Made by a program: the position numbers and the translations under genes. From positions 40,254,821 through 40,318,820 of the forward strand of contig JARWKL010000008.1 of assembly GCA_029961685.1 (NCBI GenBank): a stretch of 64,000 nt of DNA, given 5' to 3'. Position 1 is the stretch's first letter; every line of letters starts with the position of its first letter. Under the pieces are notes generated by a model, which had not been told where the DNA came from, ran no database searches, and saw only the letters and a list, made by a program, of their open reading frames with translations. This stretch comes from Aristolochia californica. Taxonomy: Eukaryota; Streptophyta; Magnoliopsida; Piperales; Aristolochiaceae. Positions 35,581 to 57,094 of this stretch are shown here, piece after piece.

Positions 35581-36350
35581 CTTCTCCTCGAATCCTTTCT
35601 TTCTTGCCTCGGAGAAATGAAAGCGCCAGATGAAAGTACAAGAAGATCAAAACTTGAATTGTTTTCAAAATGAAAGAATGTCGCAACAGAGTCTTAGAAT
35701 TACCATAATGCCATCGGTAGATCGTTACTTCGAACCGATCTGAACTCGGGGGTAAATCGACCCGAATGTAACCCGGCCTGATCCGGGTCGGTTTGGACAA
35801 GGGCCAGATTTTCTAGCTTCCGGTTTCGTGTGAAATTGAGGTTGGGGCTCACTTTTAAATTTGGCGGCTTCTTTCGAATTTCATGATTGACATTTTAGAT
35901 AAGAAATTTTTAGCTGTCGGTGATGAATTTGGTGTTCTTCAGGTTCCTGAAGAGTCATCCTGGCTCTGAAGGTTGAACGAGCAGAAGAGCAAGGCTGAAT
36001 TAGGGTAAGAACATAAGAGCACTGCTGCTACTGCTCATATTGTCAAATACTAACCGTTAGTATTTTTATGTTGTTTCTATGAGTCCGCTTTTGCATCTTT
36101 CAAAGCTTAGCAAAATGATTTTTTCCCCCTTTTAGTGAAAGATGCATATTTTTTCTTAGATTGAAGCTATTTTCTATTCAAGATCTTGAGTGAATGCCGC
36201 CCGTCGCACCTTGTAGTAGCAGAATTCCCATTTAGACTCTTAGATTTCGACTTTGGTTCCCTCTAAATCATTGTTGAGTTTTGTAGGAGGAAACGAGACA
36301 AAGCGAAATCAATTTTGGAGCTTTAGACAGAGAGATTTGGTATAAACAAA
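35581..36350. promoter_or_regulatory. Shared divergent promoter region of SEND1 and SLD5
   Basis: These 770 bp separate the start codons of two genes transcribed in opposite directions. I see no obvious TATA box at a fixed distance from either start and no E2F-type TTTCCCGC/TTTGGCGC site, though TTTGGCGGCTTC occurs near 35859. Both leaders must lie here. Confidence 0.5.
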
Positions 36351-36595
36351 ATGTCATCTTGGGACGAAGAAGAAGACCCATTGATTGCTTCTACAATACC
36401 AGATGTCGAGCGTCTGAAGCGGGTTTGGCGGAATGAAAAGGCTGCTCCAGAAATTCTTCAATTTCAGGGAGAGTTAGTTCAGAGAGCCAGAGAACAGATT
36501 CAGTTGCAGGTTGGTTTTAACATCTCAAGATTATGCCTTGTAGGTGTTTGATTAAATGGTTAGCATTTCTGCATGTGTGGACTAATTTTAGGCTG

Positions 36596-36635
<40 letters not shown>

Positions 36636-38128
36636 ATACTTTTTGTGTGTTTTGTGAAGGTGAAATTTGTGAAACAAATCTATAAATTATTGCCTAGGTT
36701 CCCATTGATTAGCATTTCAATTTTTTTCTTTCAGGAAGACAACACCACTGTAATGCAAGGGGAAGGAACAGATGATCTCACTTTGTCCCTTTACCAGATG
36801 GACTTGGATCGAACACTATTCCTTTTAAGATCATATTTACGAACCCGCCTCCAAAAAGTATTGATGAACCCATTCATTGTGTTTGTTAAGGTGGAAGTGT
36901 TTGGGCATTGAGGTGGTTCATCTGTTAATTTGCAGATTGAAAAATACATGATCCACATATCAAAAACTCCACTATGGGACAGGCTTTCAGAACAAGAACA
37001 GAACTTTGTTAAAAGGTAAATTCCCTCAAGTTAAATGTCCCGAGAATCCATTAACTGCCTGAGATGTTATAAGAAATGAAGTTTGTTGGCCAGATGTACA
37101 GATGCTTTTGAACAACATCTAGAACAATCCGTGCTGTCGCGATTACCTTATGGCTACCAGTCCATTCTGAGGCAATCCATCTCAAGTGAAGAAGATGATA
37201 TGGGTACTTCATATTTCTACCATAATCTGTTATACTATTATCCAATACTAAAATACCCATTCTGATTCCTTGAATAAGTGATTAGACTGTAAAAGTAGAT
37301 TAAACATTATACATCTGCAAGTTAAGCCTTCGATTTGCAGTGTTTTAGTGTATTCCAGGTTGCAAGCATATGCAGTAATATTATTCATATGTAGCATAAA
37401 CATTACTCGAGGTTCTTTGTTTGCTACAGTTGATCAACAGAAAGACTTCTCCAACTAAGTTCCTCAAAGATGTAGATATTCTAAAGAAATTATTTTACTT
37501 TTCACTTTTCCATATAATAGAAGCTGTTGAAGTGAAAATAAAGTTGTCGACTCCTGCCTCGATGTGCGCTTGCTGTTTTTGGCACATTTCTAACTTTTAT
37601 TAACTTCTTGATATTAAGAAAATGATGCAGCATCCAGCATCAAAATAAAATCAGAAGTTTTTTTCCCAACTTAACTGTTCTCATTGATGCCTTTCCGTGA
37701 GTCTTTTTGGGGCTGATGAGTACTGCTTTCAATTTCTTTGCTAAGATCCTTACTACTTATTCATGCAAATGGTCGCAATAACGTAGCTTAGCTTCTCATT
37801 TATGCTTCATGTGATGGACATCTCTCACTTGATTTTGCAGTTCCAGTGCCGAATTTGGACACTTTTGTTTTTTGCAGAAGCAAGGGAACAGTCGGAGCGT
37901 TCCAGCTCGATGAAACGTAATCTGTTGCAGAAAATATCCCATTATTTTGTTCTTAGAAATACCCATTTATATCTTCTTCAGCTATGTTTTTGGCTTCATT
38001 TTGAGATGAAACTTTTTTTTTATGGCAGGGGCGAGGATATCATAGACCTGGTGGCAGATGATCTATATGTTCTCCGCTATAAATCAATCAAGTCACTTGT
38101 GGAAACTGGGCAAATCGATCTTGTCTGA
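36351..38128 (+). CDS. SLD5: GINS complex subunit SLD5
   Basis: Six exons close in frame to 215 residues: 36351-36509, 36735-36857, 36936-37015, 37094-37203, 37841-37916 and 38029-38128. SLD5 is one of four GINS subunits; with CDC45 and MCM2-7 it forms the replicative helicase in the nucleus. The N-terminal helical domain shows VERLKRVWRNEKAAPEIL, then MDLDRTLFLLRSYLRTRLQK and IEKYMIHI, the typical GINS A-domain order. The C-terminal beta domain has FVFCRSKGTVGAFQLDE and ends with DDLYVLRYKSIKSLVETGQI. Length and motif order fit the family. The start ATG follows TATAAACAAA and is the first in the frame. An 18-repeat CT microsatellite lies in intron 1 (about 36600-36633). Confidence 0.95.
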
Positions 38129-38397
38129 GTCCAATGTGGTCTGGTCATTTTAGTCTTTCTAATAACTCCATTTACCTTGTGGTAAGGCACTAAGGGGCTT
38201 ATTTGGTTTTGAATTAGATATTTATTTCCTCAAAAACAAATGCTGTTCTGAATTCACCTCAGAAATTTAACAAAAGAAAGGTTGATGCAGAATATTTCTA
38301 TTCTAAAAAAATATACCTAGATAAATGCCATTTGTAAAGCATAGTAAGAAAACAAACTGATGTAATACTATCAATTGCCAGCCAGAAGAACAAATCA
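38129..38397. other. 3' flank of SLD5
   Basis: AT-rich DNA between the SLD5 stop and the NAD-malic enzyme fragment. The right part may already belong to the duplicated segment. Confidence 0.4.
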
Positions 38398-40060
38398 AAA
38401 GAGAGCAAGAGAACTGCAAATTTTACCAAGCAGACAAAACTGAGAGTTTGCGGAGGGATTTTCCTGGTTTCCCATGATTCTTGAAACAACCTGATTAGCC
38501 ATGTTAAGCACATCTACCCCTGCACCGAATATTATAAAAAAGCACTGGGAAAGAAAAGTAAGATTATAATTTGAGTACCTCCCAGGCCCAGCAACGATTA
38601 TCATTTGTTTTGCAAAAGCCTGAGATGGGAAGACCTGTGCTCTAACGGTTCTCAAAAGTCCAGCAAGATTTCTACAATGAGGTATTGGGTTCAAGCGTCA
38701 CTGAGGAAAGAGTATAAAGTGCATGTGTAGTCCACATTCAACAAGGTCAAGCTAGAATGACACAAGAAATTCCCTGCAAGAAACTCACATAGTCAAGCTT
38801 CTGTACTCCCAAAGATCAAACGCAATTTATTTTTTTAAAAAAAGATAAAAGGTGAAAAGAATAAGCAAATCTAACCTGAGTATTATCATTAAACATACAA
38901 AAAGAAAGAACTATCCATAAAAATCATTTTGCCGGTCAAAGAAATACCCTAAATAACATCTTCTTAACAAGAATTTTTACCCTTAATGATGGACTTTGGC
39001 CACTGAGTAAAAACAGCTTCCATTAATTCATCAAATCTTTGAAGAAAGATAACAATAATCAAAAGCAAAAGGAAACAAAATTTTGTTGTTTCTTATATGG
39101 TATTAAGGGACACAAAAATAAACTTGCACATGTGCATTGTCATGAAACACCAAAAGTCTACTGAATGGAATGGTAGGTTGAGACAGCATTGTTAATTTTG
39201 CTAAAGAACTGAGACTTGTTCTAGATGAATGAAATAACCGGATTAGGCCTTTGTCTCGATGATCATGTGGCAGGGGTTTCTAGTTTGAAGTCTTAGAATG
39301 AAGTCTCAGGGTGTAGGTTCAACATTCAAAAAAAGAAAAAAGAAAAATGAAATAACCAAATTTTCAGGCCACATGCATCTTTGTGACTAGATGAAATGTA
39401 ACCAGACCATCAGTAAAGTTTTGATCAACTCAACCAACTTCAGTCCAAGACAATGTTGAGCCAGCTTAAAACCAAGTTCAACTAGAAAAACAGTTGACTA
39501 GAGGTAACTCAGCAATGCCTCTTAATGGAATTTTTTTCTCATTCTTAAAAAAAAAAAAACTCAGTAATACCATCAATCTCATTAAATTCATATAGGCATC
39601 AAACAAGTAACCAACTTTTTTTTTTTTTTTTGGGGAATGATAACTGCCCTAGAATTTCAAATACTATATTAGATCATATTTTTTTACTATACTAGAACAT
39701 TCTTCTCAGCAATTATTGTTCTGTAACTCAGAGGCAACTCAATATTGTATTAGATCATTTTTTTTCTAATAGTTACTCTACTAGAACATTCTTCTCAACA
39801 ATTATTATTTTCTGTATCTCAGTGGCAACTAATATCTTTGAATTGCACATAAACATTGTAAACACTCTCAACTGACTTTAGTTTCTAGTAAACTTTGCAT
39901 ACTTTCTCAGCATATAAGTTCACATTTTTTAGCATTACCATCACCCAAACTTTTGCTTTTGAAAGGATGGAACCAATACCCAGACAGGTAAATAATAAGA
40001 AAAAAGTACCCATTAGGTAATGCCTCTTAAATCCAGTCACATAGAAATCAAAGCTTAAGC
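38398..40060 (-). pseudogene. Partial, decayed copy of the NAD-malic enzyme gene (introns retained)
   Basis: This resembles 48857-50650 of the intact enzyme in the same orientation, exons and introns alike. The exon-10 counterpart (about 38426-38522) reads GVDVLNMANQVVSRIMGNQE against GIGVLNMAKQAISMMMGSHE. The exon-9 counterpart (about 38576-38670) has NLAGLLRTVRAQ but GPG where the NAD-binding GAG should be, and has lost its start. The exon-8 counterpart keeps only CATTAAACATACAAA. The exon-7 counterpart (about 38985-39040) has NELMEAVFTQWPKS-like remnants. Intron stretches such as AAATACCCTAAAT and GAACATTCTTCTCA also match. Retained introns show DNA duplication, not retroposition. Missing exon parts and lost splice sites make function very unlikely. 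The exact ends are uncertain. Confidence 0.85.
39241..39350 (+). mobile_element. Degenerate SINE copy with A-rich tail
   Basis: It reads ATTAGGCCTTTGTCTCGATG then GGCAGGGGTTTCTAGT, GAAGTCTCAGGGTGTAGGTT and an A-rich tail (AAAAAAAGAAAAAAGAAAAA). It follows the order of the SINE at 21283-21400, but the A-box is mutated (GTCTCGATG). It lies inside the pseudogene copy and is not seen in the intact enzyme gene. Confidence 0.5.
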
Positions 40061-40382
40061 TAATATGGACCAAAAGTCAAGTAATCTATTTGTGATAATG
40101 CACAAATAGACTTTACAAGAAAGAGAGAGAGAGAAAGAGAGAATAGAAATAGGAATTGTAGTGCTATTAGAATCAGGTGTCAAATGCTAATAGAAAAAAC
40201 AAATGTTACAAGGTTTTGATTCAGCCGCTTCCTAATTGACAGGTTTTTCATTTTGCAAAGTCTGTAATTACTCTTCCTATGATTTAATAGCTATACAGAT
40301 TGACAGCAAACAATCTAGTGTGCAGCTAGATGAAAGTCCAAGCTATTGTGACATCCCATATGTTCTACATTTTATTTCTTTA

Positions 40383-40486
40383 AACTTTCTACATAGCCAC
40401 CAACCAAAACCTGGGTGGGATTTGAACTGAAGAGCTTGCAATAGAAAATCCCCCCAAGTAGCCATTGAGCCAGAAGGCTAGATCCA
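40383..40486 (-). mobile_element. tRNA-derived SINE with 14-bp target-site duplication
   Basis: The body is bounded by identical 14-bp direct repeats ATTTTATTTCTTTA (40369-40382 and 40487-40500). On the minus strand it begins TGGATCTAGCCTTCTGGCTC and has the A-box-like TGGCTCAATGG (plus 40462-40472) and a good B-box GTTCAAATCCC (plus 40417-40427). Spacing between the boxes suits an internal pol-III promoter. The layout matches the copies at 21283-21400 and 39241-39350. This is the best-preserved member in the window. Confidence 0.85.
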
Positions 40487-40817
40487 ATTTTATTTCTTTA
40501 CGAGAAAAAATGATCCAGAAATACAACATTCACAGATTTATCACAAGATCTCTTTTCGTCTCTTAGTCCTCTTGATACTCTCTAGCTATTTAGTTTGGGA
40601 TATATAAATGGGTGTATCGAGTGTTAAGTCCTAACCAGAGTACAAATAGATAACTAATGACTTTGTTTTCGAGCTATTTCCCAGGATGCTTGCATCAAAT
40701 TGAGAATTTCAGGTTAAATATTGTGTTGATTCAGCAATCACAGACAAAATAGGGGAACTGATATAACTCCATTTTCTTGAGCAGGAATTAGGACCTTCCA
40801 TGGCTACCTGAGGCTAT

Positions 40818-41100
40818 CCATGTCACTTTTTTTTTCCCTGTAAAGACTTTTTTCTGAGGATAAATAGCAAATCTTATCACTACTGGAAAGCAAAACAGCC
40901 TAGTAGCTGGTTGCATGACTCAGTAAACCAGATGATGTATAGGTAAGGCTTGGTACTGTCCATGTCACTTTTTTTTTTTCTGTGAAGACTTTTTTTCTGA
41001 GGATAAATAGCAAATCTTTTCATTACTGGAAAGTAAAACAGCCCAGTAGCTGGTTGCATGACTCAGTAAACCAGATGATGTATAGGTAAGGCTTGGTAAC
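40818..41100. repeat. Tandem duplication of 142 bp
   Basis: Copies 40818-40959 and 40960-41100 each begin CCATGTCACTTTTTTTT and end ATAGGTAAGGCTTGGTA, with about eight differences, so the duplication is fairly young. Confidence 0.9.
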
Positions 41101-42018
41101 TCTCATACATGCAACTGTTCAAAGATGCCAAGCCAGCCTTCTTGCTGAAGATATTCCCGAAAGACACTTGCATGCACCCAACAGAATACACTAAAAGTCA
41201 GAAGAGAAGCTGTACCTGATCACTGGCTCATAAACTTGGCTACATATCAACAAGTTAATCATTCCTATTCACAAAAGTTGTAGTTGTAATAAATGTCAAG
41301 AACCCAACTATGAAAGAACTGCAGACTTTTTGTGCCATCACAGGGGAAGCTATCTCTGAAAAAACTGCATACCATCCCCCAGATGGTATATACAAGAAAC
41401 TGAGCATACAGAATCTCCATTGTCATTTGCAAATTTTGGAGAATACTTGACTTGGAAGCCCCTTGCTGGCATATAGACTACAAAAGCCTGAGATTTTGAA
41501 AAAAGACATGTAAGACAGCATGCAAATTTAAGTTAGTGGCTCCTTACATGTAACATATTGTTTCTGATTCAAGAACTACATTTTTGATAAACAATTTCAG
41601 AGTGTATTCATCTCAGCAGCTACCCAGCACCTTATATTGAAGTAACATTGCAATATAAAACGAAATGAAAAAAGGATCATCTGACTGAAGTATCCAAAAA
41701 AAGTATCCAAAATGCATGAGCCATCACTGTAAGCCACAACATTATTCAGTCAAATTTTATACATGTGGACATGGCTAATTAGGTGACGTGAAACAGATGA
41801 ACTTCATAAACAACAAAGAAAACTAACAAAAAATATCTAAATACAATCTACTGACAGGTATAGAAATTAAAACATATATAAAAGTATTATCAAAATAACC
41901 TAAGATGTCGATTTCTCTCCAAAAGAGCCTTCAAACACTAATGCCTAATAATAGAAACACAAAAAACTGCAAAACTGGTGCAGCAATGATGCATGCAGTC
42001 CTTCCAGAGGTCTGCACC

Positions 42019-54294
<12,276 letters not shown>

Positions 54295-55474
54295 GTTTAG
54301 CTCGAGAAGATCCCGATCTACAATAAATCACAGCTTCGCAATCCAAACTAGAGACTCTACGAACGAACTATCTTCAAATTACAGCCATTTACAGCACATT
54401 TTTCGTTGTAAATCCAGCATCCATGAGCAGAGGAGCTGAAGTAATGCCCCTGCTCTGCCTCGTATATATATAGCTTTGACGTCTCTTCCTGCTGAAGCCT
54501 CTGCAGTAGCAAGAGCCAGTAAAGGGAATTGTCAGTTGACACGCTGCCATGAATCTGGTGCAAGTGCCTAGAATGAGACGCATATGAGAAGCATTAATCT
54601 CAATATTAACCTCAGTAACTAAACCGGACCACTGTGAGTCTTCTCCACCCACCCAAACCCAGAGTTGAAATAAATAATATTTATAAATTTATTTTAATTG
54701 AAAATATTAAAATAACCATAAAAGAGATAATTTTAATTTTAAAAGTGTAATTTAGAATAAAAATCAAGATTTTTTAAATTATTTTAAAATTAACCCAACA
54801 TAATTTAATAATAAATAAATAACCGGATTAAGTTCAAGTGTCCGGTCCCATTAGAGGCACCGGGCGAGGGAAGACTGATCTGGTGCGTCTCATGAGCGTC
54901 GCGTACCGACGTGGTCTCTTTCGAACTGAACAGGGCTAGAAACTGGAGACGCGGAAACCTGTCGAATCGGAGTAGCAGTGGAAGTGGGACGGAAATATCG
55001 CCGGCGCCGATACGCATAAATTCCTGGAATTTCGCTCGTAAAACCTTCGCCGAAGCTTTTAAACTTTTTCGGAGAAAAAGTCGAAATTGGTTCGCTGTCG
55101 CGATGCCCGCCTGAGACAAAAACACATGAAATGCGTCCTTTTCCTATAAAGGGCAATCTAGTGAGATCAGGTTTCTTTGAGTCATGGTTTTCTGACTTGG
55201 CGAATTGAAAGCTGCCGAGTCGGGTTGGGGACTCAGGAGGATGGAACCCCGAGTCCAACTAAAACCATTCTTGGAACTTTGAGGACTGCATCGTAAATAT
55301 ATTAGCCCTGCATGGTCATTTCCGTCAACGTATCTTAAGCCTCACCCAAAACCCTAGACCTATATTACCAGACCCAAACGCGTAGTCGCTTCTCTTCAGC
55401 ATTGGATTTCCCCTCTCTTCCTCTCGTTCCCTCGCGCTAGAGTTAGGCTTTCCCTCTCCTTGCCGCGTCTATCA
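54295..55474. other. Divergent promoter region of NAD-ME and ribosomal protein S16
   Basis: This region separates the malic enzyme start from the S16 start. 54660-54830 is AT-rich. 54830-55260 is GC-richer and carries overlapping minus-strand frames of 122 codons (54890-55258) and 106 codons (54805-55125) with no recognisable domain; they could be an unknown transcript but I do not call a gene. The S16 promoter with its telo-box is at 55300-55474. Confidence 0.45.
55349..55356 (+). promoter_or_regulatory. Telo-box (AAACCCTA) upstream of RPS16
   Basis: AAACCCTA stands 126 bp before the S16 start codon, in CCAAAACCCTAGACC. Telo-boxes are established as common in promoters of plant ribosomal-protein and translation genes. 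A TATA-like TATATTA follows at about 55360. Function here is inferred from motif and position. Confidence 0.65.
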
Positions 55475-55906
55475 ATGGCGGCCGTGGAGTCCGTCCAATG
55501 CTTCGGCCGGAAAAAGACCGCCGTGGCGGTTACCCACTGCAAGCGCGGGCGCGGCCTGATCAAAATCAATGGCTGCCCGATCGAGCTCGTGGAGCCGGAG
55601 ATCCTCCGCTACAAGGCCTACGAGCCCATCCTCCTCCTCGGCCGCCAACGTTTTGCCGGCGTCGACATGCGGATTCGCGTCCGCGGCGGCGGTCATACCT
55701 CGCAGATCTACGCCATCCGCCAGAGCATCGCGAAGGCCCTCGTCGCTTACTATCAGAAGTATGTCGATGAGCAATCTAAGAAGGAGATCAAGGATATTCT
55801 TGTGCGGTACGATCGGACGCTGCTTGTTGCTGACCCGAGGCGGTGCGAGCCGAAGAAGTTCGGTGGTCGCGGTGCCAGGGCGAGGTTTCAGAAGTCTTAC
55901 CGGTAG
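55475..55906 (+). CDS. RPS16: 40S ribosomal protein S16 (uS9)
   Basis: A single exon of 143 codons runs from the ATG at 55475 ([20 protein letters not shown]). The frame opens 15 bases earlier without an ATG. The protein sits in the head of the small cytosolic ribosomal subunit, with its C-terminal tail at the decoding site. Conserved family blocks are [58 protein letters not shown] and the invariant tail [14 protein letters not shown]. Length is standard. The coding region is GC-rich (many C or G third positions), unlike its AT-rich neighbours, which fits a highly expressed ribosomal gene. Confidence 0.98.
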   Translation: MAAVESVQCFGRKKTAVAVTHCKRGRGLIKINGCPIELVEPEILRYKAYEPILLLGRQRFAGVDMRIRVRGGGHTSQIYAIRQSIAKALVAYYQKYVDEQSKKEIKDILVRYDRTLLVADPRRCEPKKFGGRGARARFQKSYR

Positions 55907-57094
55907 AAGAAGGTTAAAAGACGGAAAAGAATGGTGTTGGCTCGTGTTTTTCTATTTATGACACTGTTATATTTTGCTCATACTCGAGACCTTCTTGCTT
56001 AGAATTTGTTGTGTTTAATAATTCTGTGTGTTTTTAGTTTATAAGGATCGGTTAATACTTGAATTTTAATAGAAATCGGGCTTTGAGTTTATGCAACCAT
56101 CGTTTGGATGCTTCAAATTTCATTCTCTGTCGATTCATTTGTGCTCACTTTATTTTCCTCGCGAAAGCGGTTGGAATGGCTTTTATATCCCCCTTTAATT
56201 CGAGGAAGCTGAAGCTGAATTTCTGCCATCTGATCGATTCGTACAAGCACCAATGAGAATTGTTGAGCATTTTCTGTTGTTTCTTTCTTTCTTTAGATCA
56301 TTGCTAGTGGTCTAAAGAGTAGATTGGATGTGCTCTATATCGGATACTGACTCTGAATTCATTTTTTCTGATAAGTTCTAAACTGATCTCAAAGCCTGAA
56401 ACCATTTTGGTGGTTGATTCAAACGCATCAAGGGAGATCCTTCTCTACTGCGTGTTCAAGTGATCTTTGATGAACTACTAACTAGAGCTGTCAAATTTCT
56501 CTTTTAATTCGTTTTGGCAATGTTTTCTGGTCATGCGAAGATTTGGACAGACATGTCATGAACACGAAAGATGCAATTTACTTTTCCTCTGTTCCTCTTT
56601 TCAATTTTTGACCCCGATCTCCACTCAAAAAATTCTTCTCTGCAGTTGTTTTCAGATCATCAATGAGGTTTGATCCTCATCTTCTTTCTATCATTCAAAT
56701 GGCATGGAATTATATATTCTCAAATAGGTTGTTGCATTTTGAGGTTTTTTCCATGTCTTTTACGCGAATTTGTTCTTCAGATCGTCAAATTAGCAACAGG
56801 GATAGTATTCATCAGTTCATATCTAGGGAAGGAAATTATCATGTAGATGAGAAAATAAAAGAAAGATCATCAATGAAAGTGGAAACAACCTCATTTAAGC
56901 TGCATAAAAATGATCAATTATGGCAGTCCTGTTGTTTCAATCTGGGAAATCTGTTACATGTTTCTTCATTAGAAGCAGAGAATGCTGCATTCAAGAACCT
57001 GCAAACAATTCTTTGACTTCTTGTGAAGTTGTCATCAGAATATAACTTTCACCTGGAAAATCGACTGAAGCATATAGAAACCCAGTTTCAAATT
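55907..57094. other. 3' flank of RPS16 and intergenic region before the DUF247 gene
   Basis: This holds the S16 3' untranslated region and AT-rich DNA. A 117-codon plus-strand frame at 56663-57016 starts with ATG but has no domain, no splice signals and ordinary AT-rich composition, so I do not call it. Confidence 0.5.

Larger units (their letters stand above)
40061..42018. other. Intergenic region upstream of threonine synthase 3' end
   Basis: It contains a GA repeat (40121-40142), the SINE at 40383-40486, the tandem duplication at 40818-41100 and, near 41890-42018, the probable 3' untranslated region of threonine synthase. Plus-strand open frames at 41905-42400 are antisense shadows. No gene is called. 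Confidence 0.55.

Noticed and set aside
54805..55258. Minus-strand frames of 106 and 122 codons upstream of RPS16
   Set aside because: The two overlap in different frames, neither has a recognisable domain, and promoter-region GC content alone can keep them open. Kept only as a note.
55472..55961. Other-frame ORFs over ribosomal protein S16
   Set aside because: GC-rich third positions leave alternative frames open; the S16 frame is unambiguous.
56663..57016. 117-codon plus-strand frame between RPS16 and the DUF247 gene
   Set aside because: AT-rich composition, no conserved motif and no splice context.
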